Shown here one piece after another: positions 1 through 5,700 of a stretch of 21,500 nucleotides of DNA. Source of the DNA: a virus. The translations under genes were made by a program, and so were the position numbers. Numbering within the stretch: the stretch's first letter is position 1; the number at the start of each line of letters is the position of its first letter. Below the pieces are notes generated by a model. It was not told where the DNA came from. It saw nothing but the letters and a program-made list of their open reading frames with translations, and ran no database searches. The stretch is taken from the IMG/VR virus record IMGVR_UViG_3300025131_000498, positions 1 through 21,500 of that record. The stretch is one strand, 5' to 3'.

Positions 1-661
1 ACTCCCGCGTCGAGATGATGTCCTGGGCGCAGTAGCGGGCGACCTTCTCGCCCTCGCCCGCGAGGTGGGCGTCGTAGACCTTGGAGCCGTGCATACCCTC
101 GAGCTTGCCGCCGACGCCCAACCACTGAGCCATCGGGTCCAGCGAGGGCGCATACTTGCCCCTCTTGGCCGGCCACATCTCGCCGATGTCCTGTACCCGC
201 TTGTCGTAGGGATAAGACAGGACATCGAGGAGGTGTCGAGCGAGATGTGACACCCCGTGGTGGACAGCGAGCACCGCGAGCCAGGGCAGATCGAAGTCCC
301 TGATGGACTTGCCAACGAAGATGATGTCTCCGGCATCCGCGAGGCTCTGCTCCAGGGCGAGCAGTGTCTGGGCGGTAGCGGCGCACCACTGCTCGGGGGT
401 GTAGTCGGGGTGGGCGTCCTGGGGACCGAGCACGATGGGGTCGGCGTCGTTGATGGCGATCCCCACCATCCACAGCTCCCCGAGCATCGGGTCGAAGCTG
501 GTCCGGCGCCACGCCTCCTCGGCGTTGTCCTTCAGCCACTTCGCGATGCTGGCGGGCTTCTTGTAGTTGCTCGGCACCTTGGCGTAGGTGGAGCGCAAGC
601 GCTGGTCTGGGGTCATCCAGAGGGCCGGGAGGGTCTCGATGTCGAGGTGGATGTAGGTCAT
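1..661 (-). CDS. PolB-like DEDDy 3'-5' exonuclease (partial, cut by the left edge)
   Basis: Reading from the ATG at 661 gives 220 residues without a stop up to the window edge, so the C-terminus is missing. The three exonuclease motifs of the DnaQ/PolB superfamily are visible: Exo I HLDIET (D7, E9), Exo II SIRDFDLPWL (D124), and Exo III ARYCAQDII (Y210, D214), which makes it a DEDDy enzyme. The stretch GKLEGMHGSKVYDAH before Exo III resembles the predicted PolB-like exonuclease family (DNA_pol_B_exo2). The expected role is hydrolysis of DNA 3' ends in phage replication, repair or recombination. Its start overlaps the stop of the upstream gene by four bases (ATGA, 658-661), so the two are probably translated together. 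No polymerase domain is seen in the visible part. The fold is secure; the specific role is inferred. Confidence 0.85.
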   Translation of the reverse strand, partial: MTYIHLDIETLPALWMTPDQRLRSTYAKVPSNYKKPASIAKWLKDNAEEAWRRTSFDPMLGELWMVGIAINDADPIVLGPQDAHPDYTPEQWCAATAQTLLALEQSLADAGDIIFVGKSIRDFDLPWLAVLAVHHGVSHLARHLLDVLSYPYDKRVQDIGEMWPAKRGKYAPSLDPMAQWLGVGGKLEGMHGSKVYDAHLAGEGEKVARYCAQDIISTRE

Positions 662-1215
662 GGCGTCACTCTCCTTGATCCGAGGTCGGCTAGCAGTTGC
701 TCGCGGTCGTCGTCCGTCGCCCAGGTGCTCGGACGCCCCCAGCCCTGATCGTCGCACCAAGAGGCGATGAGTTCGTAGTCGAGGCCCATGTCGCCGAGCA
801 CCGCGCAGAAGCGGGCGCGGTGTCGCTCCCAGGACGGGTGATGCCTGGGCGGCTCTCCGTCCTGGCGGGGTCGCCGCTGGCTCTGGCTCGACGGGACCTC
901 GCCCAGCTCGTCGAAGCTGGTGGAGGCCCGCCCGGTGTAGAGGCGAAGCGCACGGTTGACCGCTCTAGTTTCAGCCATGCGGATGAAGGACGGTCGCATG
1001 TTGCTGGAGATGTTGCCACTCACGGAGCCGAGCACGTCGCCGGTTCCCTGGTAGGTGCCGCGCTCCCCCGTGGCAGTGGCGCGCATGATGCACTCCTGTT
1101 TCTCAATGTCGAGGTGAAGCGTCTCCACGCTGACGGAGGCGAGTCCCGCTTCGCTCGCCCATTGGACGAGCTCGACGTGCGTCACGTATTCCTTTCCCTG
1201 GAGGCGGATGGTCAT
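658..1215 (-). CDS. Putative single-strand annealing (Rad52/Erf-like) recombination protein
   Basis: This 185-residue protein starts at an ATG preceded by AAGGGAG (1220-1226). The N-terminal 100 residues look like a compact alpha/beta domain ending in RMAETRAVNRALRLYTG (about 79-95), a motif of a kind I associate with phage annealing proteins of the Erf/Rad52/DdrA type. A proline/arginine-rich linker (about 108-128) follows, then a small helical C-terminal domain rich in Trp, Asp and Leu (about 128-185). The next gene, overlapping by four bases, is a 3'-5' exonuclease; an annealing protein paired with an exonuclease is the usual form of a phage recombination module. The identification is by motif memory plus context and is moderate; it could instead be another ssDNA-binding or uncharacterised early protein. 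Confidence 0.5.
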   Translation of the reverse strand: MTIRLQGKEYVTHVELVQWASEAGLASVSVETLHLDIEKQECIMRATATGERGTYQGTGDVLGSVSGNISSNMRPSFIRMAETRAVNRALRLYTGRASTSFDELGEVPSSQSQRRPRQDGEPPRHHPSWERHRARFCAVLGDMGLDYELIASWCDDQGWGRPSTWATDDDREQLLADLGSRRVTP

Positions 1216-1324
1216 GCTTCTCCCTTGTTGTCGATGTGCCCGAGAACAATAACACCAGCATGGTATAAAAGGGGCGACTATTTAACAGACGCGTGATACA
1301 AGGGGAGCCGACAAGGAGCACAGC
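1216..1324. promoter_or_regulatory. Divergent early control region
   Basis: This 109-base gap separates the leftward recombination genes from the rightward early operon and is the only sizeable divergent intergenic gap. It is much richer in A/T than its surroundings, with AT islands at 1244-1252 (acaataaca), 1263-1270 (gtataaaa), 1278-1285 (ctatttaa) and 1294-1301 (tgatacaa). Shine-Dalgarno sequences flank it on both sides (1220-1226 minus; AAGGAG at 1313-1318 plus). It should hold back-to-back promoters and probably operators. I could not find a clean -35/-10 pair with 16-18 base spacing on either strand, so individual promoters are not assigned. Confidence 0.65.
1265..1305 (+). repeat. Tandem near-identical 10-mers, possible operators
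   Basis: ATAAAAGGGG at 1265-1274 and ATACAAGGGG at 1296-1305 differ at one base and lie 31 bases apart, close to three helical turns. Both are followed by a CGAC (1275-1278 and 1309-1312). Their place just upstream of the rightward operon and their spacing suggest paired protein-binding sites, but two copies of a 10-mer in an AT island may be chance. Confidence 0.3.
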
Positions 1325-1585
1325 GTGACGCCCATCTGCCAGAAGCCCCCGAGCCCCGCCTGTACCGAGTGCTCCGGGCGCCGCTACCTCTTCGACGGCC
1401 CCACTGGCCGCGACAAGACCCCGTGCCCCGTCTGCATGACGGGGATCAGGAAAGCGATCCCGAGGGGCACCATCCGCCTCGATCCCATGCCCGCGCCCGG
1501 TGGCGACTGCGGGCGGTGTGGCGGTAGCGGTGGCGGCCTCGGCCCCTACGCTTGCCCTGCCTGCAAGGGCACGGGGTCAGCGTGA
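1325..1585 (+). CDS. Orphan DnaJ-type cysteine-rich zinc-binding protein
   Basis: The start is a GTG at 1325, six bases after AAGGAG. The 86-residue protein has eight cysteines in four CXXC pairs: C13/C16 (CTECSGRR), C34/C37 (CPVCMTGI), C62/C65 (CGRCGGSG) and C77/C80 (CPACKGTG). The last two match the CXXCXGXG repeat of the DnaJ/Hsp40 central zinc domain, which binds two zinc ions. There is no J domain and no C-terminal substrate domain, so it is not a full co-chaperone. A role in protein or nucleic-acid binding is possible. It is the first gene of the rightward operon; its stop overlaps the next start (GTGA, 1582-1585). The zinc-domain call is firm; function is unknown. Confidence 0.8.
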   Translation: MTPICQKPPSPACTECSGRRYLFDGPTGRDKTPCPVCMTGIRKAIPRGTIRLDPMPAPGGDCGRCGGSGGGLGPYACPACKGTGSA

Positions 1586-1779
1586 CCGACGCCGACCTCT
1601 TCCAGAAGCGCACGCGCCACACCATCCGCCTGCTGGCCCGCGCGGTCCTGGACCTCGAGGACTACGCGGACGGGACGACGGACGTCAGCGGAGCCGTCCA
1701 CCTTCGCCTCCAGGTTGCCGCCATCCGGGCTGCCATCGTCAGGCTCGAGCACGAGCTCCTCGGAGTCTCCAATGGCTGA
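1582..1779 (+). CDS. Small helical hypothetical protein
   Basis: The GTG at 1582 overlaps the upstream TGA by four bases and follows a G-rich AAGGGC/GGGG stretch, giving a 65-residue protein. It is predicted mostly helical and amphipathic (FQKRTRHTIRLLARAVLDLE, then HLRLQVAAIRAAIVRLEHEL), which suggests a coiled-coil or dimerising protein. No family is recognised. It sits between the zinc-domain gene and the RusA-like gene, and the next gene starts inside its last codons, so it is almost certainly part of the same transcript. Confidence 0.65.
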   Translation: MTDADLFQKRTRHTIRLLARAVLDLEDYADGTTDVSGAVHLRLQVAAIRAAIVRLEHELLGVSNG

Positions 1780-2128
1780 CGCGACCGTTGAGCTCGAGCT
1801 CCCCCTGCGCCTCGTCTCCTCGCTGAACCAGCGAGAGCACTGGGCCGCGAAGGCCCGACGCGCCAAGCAAGAGCGGGAGACAGCGGCGTGGCTGCTGGCG
1901 GTACACCTGGCGCCCTCGCTGCCCTGCGTGGTGCTGCTCACCCGGATCGCTCCCCGGTCCCTGGACGACGACAACCTCCGCGGCGCTTTTAAGGCGGTGC
2001 GCGACGAGGTCGCCCGCTGGCTCGGGGTCGATGACGCGGACCCCCGTGTCCGGTGGGCCTACGCTCAGACCCGAGGCCGACCCAAGCAGTACGCGGCCAG
2101 GGTCACCATCACCAAGGAGACACCGTGA
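1772..2128 (+). CDS. RusA-like Holliday junction resolvase
   Basis: The ATG at 1772 overlaps the upstream gene by eight bases, giving 118 residues, the usual size for RusA. RusA enzymes are dimeric, metal-dependent nucleases that cut Holliday junctions; their active site is a cluster of aspartates. Here LDDDNLRGAFKAVRDEV (about 64-80) matches the RusA pattern of an Asp-rich DxDNLxKxxxD segment, followed by WLGVDDADPRVRWAYAQTRG (about 83-102), corresponding to the second Asp motif and its beta strand, and a closing beta strand (about 106-114). The N-terminal SLNQREHWAAKARRAKQER resembles the family's N-terminal helix. It would work with the recombination pair encoded divergently at 1-1215. An alternative start at 1715 only adds a Ser/Pro-rich tail that overlaps the previous gene. 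Confidence 0.72.
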   Translation: MADATVELELPLRLVSSLNQREHWAAKARRAKQERETAAWLLAVHLAPSLPCVVLLTRIAPRSLDDDNLRGAFKAVRDEVARWLGVDDADPRVRWAYAQTRGRPKQYAARVTITKETP

Positions 2129-2358
2129 CGAGTACCGACCGACCGACCCTGGCCGCATGGCTCAAGGCACTCATCGCTGAGCGCGCGACATCCCAGCGCG
2201 CGGCGGCGAACGCGATGGGGGTGCATTGGCGGACGCTGTCGGACTGGTGTACTGACACCAGCTACCCGAGCACCAGCGGGATCCGTGCGCTGGCGAAGTG
2301 GTCCGGGCTGTCTGCCTCCGAGATCATGGAGATGCACTCGGGCGGCTCCGATGTCTGA
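2125..2358 (+). CDS. Small helix-turn-helix DNA-binding protein
   Basis: The GTG at 2125 overlaps the upstream TGA by four bases and is preceded by AAGGAGA (2114-2120). The 77-residue product has a helix-turn-helix of the Cro/XRE type: ERATSQRAAANAMGVHWRTL (about 19-38) is the helix-turn-recognition part, followed by a loop and supporting helices (TSGIRALAKWSGLSASEIM). It lacks extra domains, like phage Cro or transcriptional switch proteins. Likely it binds operators in the phage genome, possibly in the divergent region at 1216-1324, but the sequence does not show its target. Confidence 0.68.
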   Translation: MTSTDRPTLAAWLKALIAERATSQRAAANAMGVHWRTLSDWCTDTSYPSTSGIRALAKWSGLSASEIMEMHSGGSDV

Positions 2359-2542
2359 GGATGCGGGCTCCTCGCGGGCTCGCAGTGGCCGCGCGGAGGG
2401 TGGCTCGGCGGCTGCCCCGAGCGTGTGGCGCTCGCCGGGGATGGTCTCCGGTTGGCGTCACCTCCCCTGGGCATTTAGCCGCAAGCCGGCCCTCGGTCGG
2501 TGGAGAGCGGGGGAGGGCCACGCCTCGGGGGGTGCATCATGA
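2351..2542 (+). CDS. Small basic hypothetical protein
   Basis: An ATG at 2351 overlaps the upstream gene by eight bases, and the stop overlaps the next gene's ATG by four bases (ATGA, 2539-2542). This exactly fills the gap between its two neighbours. The 63-residue product is rich in Arg, Ser, Gly and Ala with several Trp (VWRSPGMVSGWRHLPW) and no recognisable domain. Low complexity means the reading frame is supported mainly by the tight overlaps at both ends rather than by the protein itself. Confidence 0.5.
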   Translation: MSEDAGSSRARSGRAEGGSAAAPSVWRSPGMVSGWRHLPWAFSRKPALGRWRAGEGHASGGAS

Positions 2543-3030
2543 GCGTGCTTCAGCTCGACGTGCTCGAAGCCCTCGATCAGCACCGGCTGTCGCCGTGGGC
2601 CCCGGCAATGGCTAGCACGCTGCCCGTCTGCATGGATCCGACAGCACGACTGATAGCCGAGCGGATCGACGCGGATCACTCGAAGGTCGCCGCCGCGCTG
2701 CGCCGGCTCTCCGTGCGCGGACTCGTCGCGCCGGTCGGCGAATACAAGGCCGACCTACGCGCGCCCGGTCCCACTGCTCGCACCTGGGCCTCGAGGACTC
2801 CGGACACACTCATCGGTCACGTCTGCACCGAGCTCAGGCGCGCCCGGATCGAGGCTGGCTGGAGTCGGCGCGGCCTGGCGCGGCGGCTCGATGTCTCGGC
2901 TCGCAGCGTCAACCGCGCTGAGCTGTGCGGCACGCTGCCCCGCTTCGCTGACCGGTGGGCGCAGCTCTGCGGGCTGCGCTTCGGGGTCTGCCTCATGCCG
3001 ATCGAGGTCCCCTGGGTGATGTCGTCGTGA
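2539..3030 (+). CDS. Two-domain transcriptional regulator: winged helix plus XRE-type HTH
   Basis: Starting at the ATG at 2539, this 163-residue protein has two DNA-binding-like parts. Residues about 5-70 look like a winged helix (LIAERIDADHSKVAAALRRL, then SVRGLVAPVGEYKAD as the wing). Residues about 94-145 are a Cro/C1-type HTH: VCTELRRARIEAGWSRRGLA followed by RRLDVSARSVNRAELCGTLP. It ends the rightward operon and meets the leftward late operon tail to tail. It could control the early-to-late switch. A longer start at 2500 would add 13 residues that overlap the previous gene; the ATGA overlap favours 2539. Confidence 0.7.
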   Translation: MSVLQLDVLEALDQHRLSPWAPAMASTLPVCMDPTARLIAERIDADHSKVAAALRRLSVRGLVAPVGEYKADLRAPGPTARTWASRTPDTLIGHVCTELRRARIEAGWSRRGLARRLDVSARSVNRAELCGTLPRFADRWAQLCGLRFGVCLMPIEVPWVMSS

Positions 3031-3045
3031 CGACTCCTCAGTCGT
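3030..3045. terminator. Short hairpin at the convergent junction, possible terminator
   Basis: ACGACT (3030-3035) and AGTCGT (3040-3045) form a perfect 6-bp stem with a CCTC loop, directly after the stop of the rightward operon. There is no T-run on either strand, so it is not a standard intrinsic terminator. Its place in the only gap (3031-3096) between two convergent operons is the main reason to list it. Confidence 0.3.
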
Positions 3046-3096
3046 TGTGGTTCCGCCGGGTGCTGGCCGAAGCGTAGCGATGCCTGAGCCCCGCCA

Positions 3097-3270
3097 CTAC
3101 CGATCCTCGCCCTCGACCGCCTCAGACGCAGGAGCATCTTCGTCCCCGAGGCCTGCGCTGGTCGGCTCATCCTCGGGGGTCTCATCCTCCTCCCACTGGA
3201 GGGAGCGCAGGCAGGCGTCGGCGAGCTCGCGCCAGCCGGACTCGTCAGGATAGACATAGACAGGGGTCAT
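3097..3270 (-). CDS. Small acidic hypothetical protein, last gene of the late operon
   Basis: The ATG at 3270 overlaps the upstream stop by four bases (ATGA, 3267-3270) and the frame ends at a TAG at 3097-3099. The 57-residue product starts MTPVYVYPDESGWRELADAC and then becomes strongly acidic (repeated Glu and Asp from about residue 27 to the end), with a probably disordered C-terminal half. No family is recognised. Such acidic small proteins can be inhibitors or DNA mimics, but nothing here proves that. Confidence 0.6.
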   Translation of the reverse strand: MTPVYVYPDESGWRELADACLRSLQWEEDETPEDEPTSAGLGDEDAPASEAVEGEDR

Positions 3271-3728
3271 GGGAGCACCTCGGGCGATGGTTCAGCGGTG
3301 AGCGCTTCCACCGGGATGTCGTGGACGGCAGCGCCCGCGCCGAGGTCGATCCCGAAGCGGTCGGCGATGTTGTCCGCCACGGTCGCGGCCATCCCCAGGG
3401 CGATGAGGACGACGATCGGATTCTGGCGCCGCACCCACTCGCCCCAGGCTGAGGGCGGCTTCGGCTCCTCCACCGTCACGACCGATGGGGTGTCGGGCGG
3501 CGTGGTCACCTCTACCCGGATCTCGGTCAGCGCGTGGTCGATGCGCTCGAGCAACTCTTGGAACGCGTGCTGGCTGCCCCGCCTCTCCAGGTAGACCCGG
3601 ATCAGCATGGAGATGTCTCGGCGCCTTGCCGTGCTGGGCTCACCGTCCAGCTCGGTCAGCATGTCCTGGACCTCGGTCAGTTTCGGCGTCGGCGAGCTCG
3701 ACATCACTGTCTCGTAGCCGGGGGGCAT
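3267..3728 (-). CDS. Membrane protein of the lysis region, one transmembrane segment
   Basis: This 153-residue protein starts at an ATG that overlaps the upstream stop as TGATG (3726-3730). Residues 15-73 are mostly helical and charged; a Pro-rich linker (about 76-92) follows; then WVRRQNPIVVLIALGMAATV (about 99-118) gives one membrane span with positive charges before it. The C-terminus is short, acidic and Pro-rich. It lies two genes downstream of the putative endolysin, the usual neighbourhood of holins and spanins. A holin or accessory lysis role is possible but unproven. An internal ATG at residue 9 (MSSSPTP) is an alternative start. Confidence 0.6.
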   Translation of the reverse strand: MPPGYETVMSSSPTPKLTEVQDMLTELDGEPSTARRRDISMLIRVYLERRGSQHAFQELLERIDHALTEIRVEVTTPPDTPSVVTVEEPKPPSAWGEWVRRQNPIVVLIALGMAATVADNIADRFGIDLGAGAAVHDIPVEALTAEPSPEVLP

Positions 3729-4183
3729 CAGTCGGCGACACTGTCGCGGACGAGGCGGATGACCTCGGCGCTCTCGCGCACTGCATCAGCGATCTCCGTC
3801 GCTGCCAGGAGGGCAGTCACGGGGTCGAGTGCGCCGGCGCTGATCTTGGCGGCCAGGGCGGCCAGGGCGGCTCCTGCCTCCGTCCACTCCTGGGCAGCCT
3901 CTACGAGTTCCTGCTGGACCTCTGCTCGCTCGTCCTCGTCGAGGTTGCCCAGACCGTCGCGGACGCCCTCAGCGACCGCTGACGCCATCTCAGCGACCTT
4001 CGCGCGCCTGGCCTTGCGCCTGGCCTGTCGTTCTGCTCGTTTCTCGGGGTCGATGCGGGGCACGAGGGCCTCCAGTTGTTTCGCTTTCTGCAAGGGCTGC
4101 CTGCGCCGGAGCGCGATGAGCACGCCGACCAGGACGGGGACGAGGACCGCGAGGGTGGCGAGGGCGATGGCTTCAAGAGCCAT
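3728..4183 (-). CDS. Membrane-anchored helical protein, possible holin or lysis accessory
   Basis: The 151-residue product begins with a strong hydrophobic segment (residues 2-25, MALEAIALATLAVLVPVLVG and on), then RRRQ and a long charged, probably coiled-coil stretch (about 28-75, many Lys/Arg/Glu), then Ala-rich helices to the end. The positive charges just after the span suggest a cytoplasmic C-terminus, which argues against an Rz-type inner spanin. It overlaps both neighbours as TGATG. Being directly downstream of the hydrolase gene, a holin-like role is a reasonable guess only. Confidence 0.6.
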   Translation of the reverse strand: MALEAIALATLAVLVPVLVGVLIALRRRQPLQKAKQLEALVPRIDPEKRAERQARRKARRAKVAEMASAVAEGVRDGLGNLDEDERAEVQQELVEAAQEWTEAGAALAALAAKISAGALDPVTALLAATEIADAVRESAEVIRLVRDSVAD

Positions 4184-4791
4184 CAGGACACCAGCGGCAC
4201 GAAGCCACGGTAGACGCTGAGGGGGCGGCTGCGTTGGGTCAGGGAGTCGGACACGTTGCCAGCCCAGACCTGGGCCTCGTCAGCGGTGCAGCCGATGACC
4301 ACGTCCGTGTGGCCCGAGTAGTAGCCGTCCGGCTTGCCCGCAACGGGCGTGATGGGATCGGAGCCCGACCCCTTGCGCGGCATGAGGCCGAGGGCTCCGG
4401 GCGAGGGCGTGGACGACAGCAGGCCCAGCCCCTTCGCCTCCCGCTCGATCCTCCAGGTCGCCCCGTCCCAGGACCCGACGGGGTGCTTCTTCCAGATGGC
4501 CAGGTCCTCAGCGCCCTCCAGCGAGGAGGGCAGATGCCCGAGCCCCACCATCTGGGCAGCGAGGCCGACGATGGCGCACCAGGGCAGGCTGATGCCCTTC
4601 GGGACTTGCCAGAAGGCTCGGTAGCGGTCCACCAAGAGCGGAGAGAGCACGGTGCCCTCGTTGGGGCCAAGGTCCTCGACGAGGTGCGGCGCTGCCGCTG
4701 AGAGCCATGCCAGGGTCCGGTCTGCTGGAGAGGCGCCCGCGAGCTTGACCGCAGTCCGGATGCCCTTGATGACGATGTCGAGGTCGCTCAA
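4183..4791 (-). CDS. Putative endolysin, NlpC/P60-CHAP-like peptidoglycan hydrolase
   Basis: A TTG start at 4791 gives 202 residues. It lies one base after the upstream stop and seven bases after GAGGAGGAG (4799-4807). Starting further upstream (4896) would add an Arg-rich leader that is only the shadow of the preceding gene. The layout fits the papain-like NlpC/P60-CHAP superfamily: catalytic Cys in LPWCAIVGLAAQMVG (C72), His in YSGHTDVVIG (H161), and a polar third residue near VWAGNVSDSL (N179), the counterpart of the WGGNQ.D.V motif of phage amidase/endopeptidases. It would cut cell-wall peptide or amide bonds at lysis. There is no obvious signal peptide or cell-wall-binding domain. It sits among small membrane-protein genes as expected for a lysis cassette. 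It could instead be a virion-associated hydrolase. Confidence 0.6.
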   Translation of the reverse strand: MSDLDIVIKGIRTAVKLAGASPADRTLAWLSAAAPHLVEDLGPNEGTVLSPLLVDRYRAFWQVPKGISLPWCAIVGLAAQMVGLGHLPSSLEGAEDLAIWKKHPVGSWDGATWRIEREAKGLGLLSSTPSPGALGLMPRKGSGSDPITPVAGKPDGYYSGHTDVVIGCTADEAQVWAGNVSDSLTQRSRPLSVYRGFVPLVS

Positions 4792-4792
4792 C

Positions 4793-5026
4793 TCAGCACT
4801 CCTCCTCGCACGCCTGGTGCGCCGGGTAGCAGACATCCGAGTCGATCTCCCGGTCAGGGGGCTCCACCAGCAGCGAGCTCCCGCGACACTCCACACGGGC
4901 CTCCTCGCACTCGAGCAGGCACTCCGCGTCAGCCGAGTCCACCACTCGCACGCCCACCGTCAGGCCCGCCAGGAGCAGGACGAGGGCGGCGACAGCGCCG
5001 ACGATGCGGGGCCAGCCTGCGCGCAT
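4793..5026 (-). CDS. Small exported cysteine-rich protein
   Basis: The 77-residue product has a basic N-terminus (MRAGWPR), a hydrophobic segment (about 8-29, IVGAVAALVLLLAGLTVGV) and then six cysteines in the remaining part (ECLLECEEARVEC, VCYPAHQACEEEC). That pattern points to export or membrane anchoring with a disulfide-bonded outside domain. It overlaps the upstream stop as TGATG and precedes the hydrolase gene, so a lysis-related (spanin-like) or superinfection-exclusion role is possible. There is no lipobox. No family is recognised. Confidence 0.6.
   Translation of the reverse strand: MRAGWPRIVGAVAALVLLLAGLTVGVRVVDSADAECLLECEEARVECRGSSLLVEPPDREIDSDVCYPAHQACEEEC
4799..4807 (-). promoter_or_regulatory. 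Strong ribosome binding site that sets a TTG start
   Basis: GAGGAGGAG on the minus strand lies inside the last codons of the Cys-rich gene, seven bases before the TTG at 4791. It is one of the best Shine-Dalgarno matches in the window and supports the unusual TTG start of the hydrolase gene. Confidence 0.6.
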
Positions 5027-5697
5027 CAGCCGGCTCTGGTGATGAGGGCAGTCTTGACGCTGGCGACCGTCCAGGTGATGTCGCCCGACCCGGCGGCGTC
5101 CTTCTCAAAGGACAGGCACAGGGTGAGGTCCGTCCACGGGCCACCCGCCACGGTGAGGGTGTCGGACTGGTGGTGGATGTTCGATCCGTCATCTGCGGTG
5201 GCCACGATCTCAGCGGGCTGGGATGCCTCGAAGGGCAGCGAGATCATCACTGCGACCTCTCCAGCGAGGTTGGGCGCGGGGCCTGGGTCGGGGTTCGCGC
5301 CGATGCGCTTGGCGATGAGGCGATGACCACCGGCAGCCAGCACCCGCAGGCCAGCCAGGTATCCCTCCTGCGTGACCAGGCCGCCGGTGGCCTTGCAGAT
5401 GCCCACCAGCATATAGGCGTTGGCGCCCCCGCCGGTGGCGGGCGGGGTGACCGTGACCTCAATCTCCAGGCTGCGATAGTCGCCCCAGGGGATCGCCGCC
5501 TGGATCACTTTGTTGTAGGTCAGCGAGTCAAGGCCAGAGTCGGACTCCCCGGTGATGGGGTTCACCACCACGCTCGAGCTCACGCCCAGCGAGGTCGTTC
5601 CGTCCTCCATGCTGTTGGCGTCGGTCTTGGTGAAGGTCGAGAGGTCGTGGGAGGTCCACTCGAGCCCGGAGGCGCCGGCTGAGGTCTTCTGCTTCAT
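5026..5697 (-). CDS. Hypothetical structural protein, possible tail-tip or receptor-binding component
   Basis: This 223-residue protein is rich in Gly, Ala, Ser, Thr and Val, with a predicted beta-sandwich character (for example SLEIEVTVTPPATGGGANAY and EVAVMISLPFEASQPAEIVA). The start at 5697 follows GAGG. It lies just after the tail-tip genes and before the lysis genes, the place where siphoviruses encode small tail fibres or receptor-binding proteins. No family is recognised from sequence, so the role comes only from position and composition. Confidence 0.6.
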   Translation of the reverse strand: MKQKTSAGASGLEWTSHDLSTFTKTDANSMEDGTTSLGVSSSVVVNPITGESDSGLDSLTYNKVIQAAIPWGDYRSLEIEVTVTPPATGGGANAYMLVGICKATGGLVTQEGYLAGLRVLAAGGHRLIAKRIGANPDPGPAPNLAGEVAVMISLPFEASQPAEIVATADDGSNIHHQSDTLTVAGGPWTDLTLCLSFEKDAAGSGDITWTVASVKTALITRAG

Positions 5698-5700
5698 GGC

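Noticed and set aside
2817-3257. A 146-codon minus-strand frame
   Set aside because: Arg/Ser-rich shadow of the winged-helix/XRE gene; the 57-residue acidic frame at 3097-3270 is better supported by its ATGA overlap.
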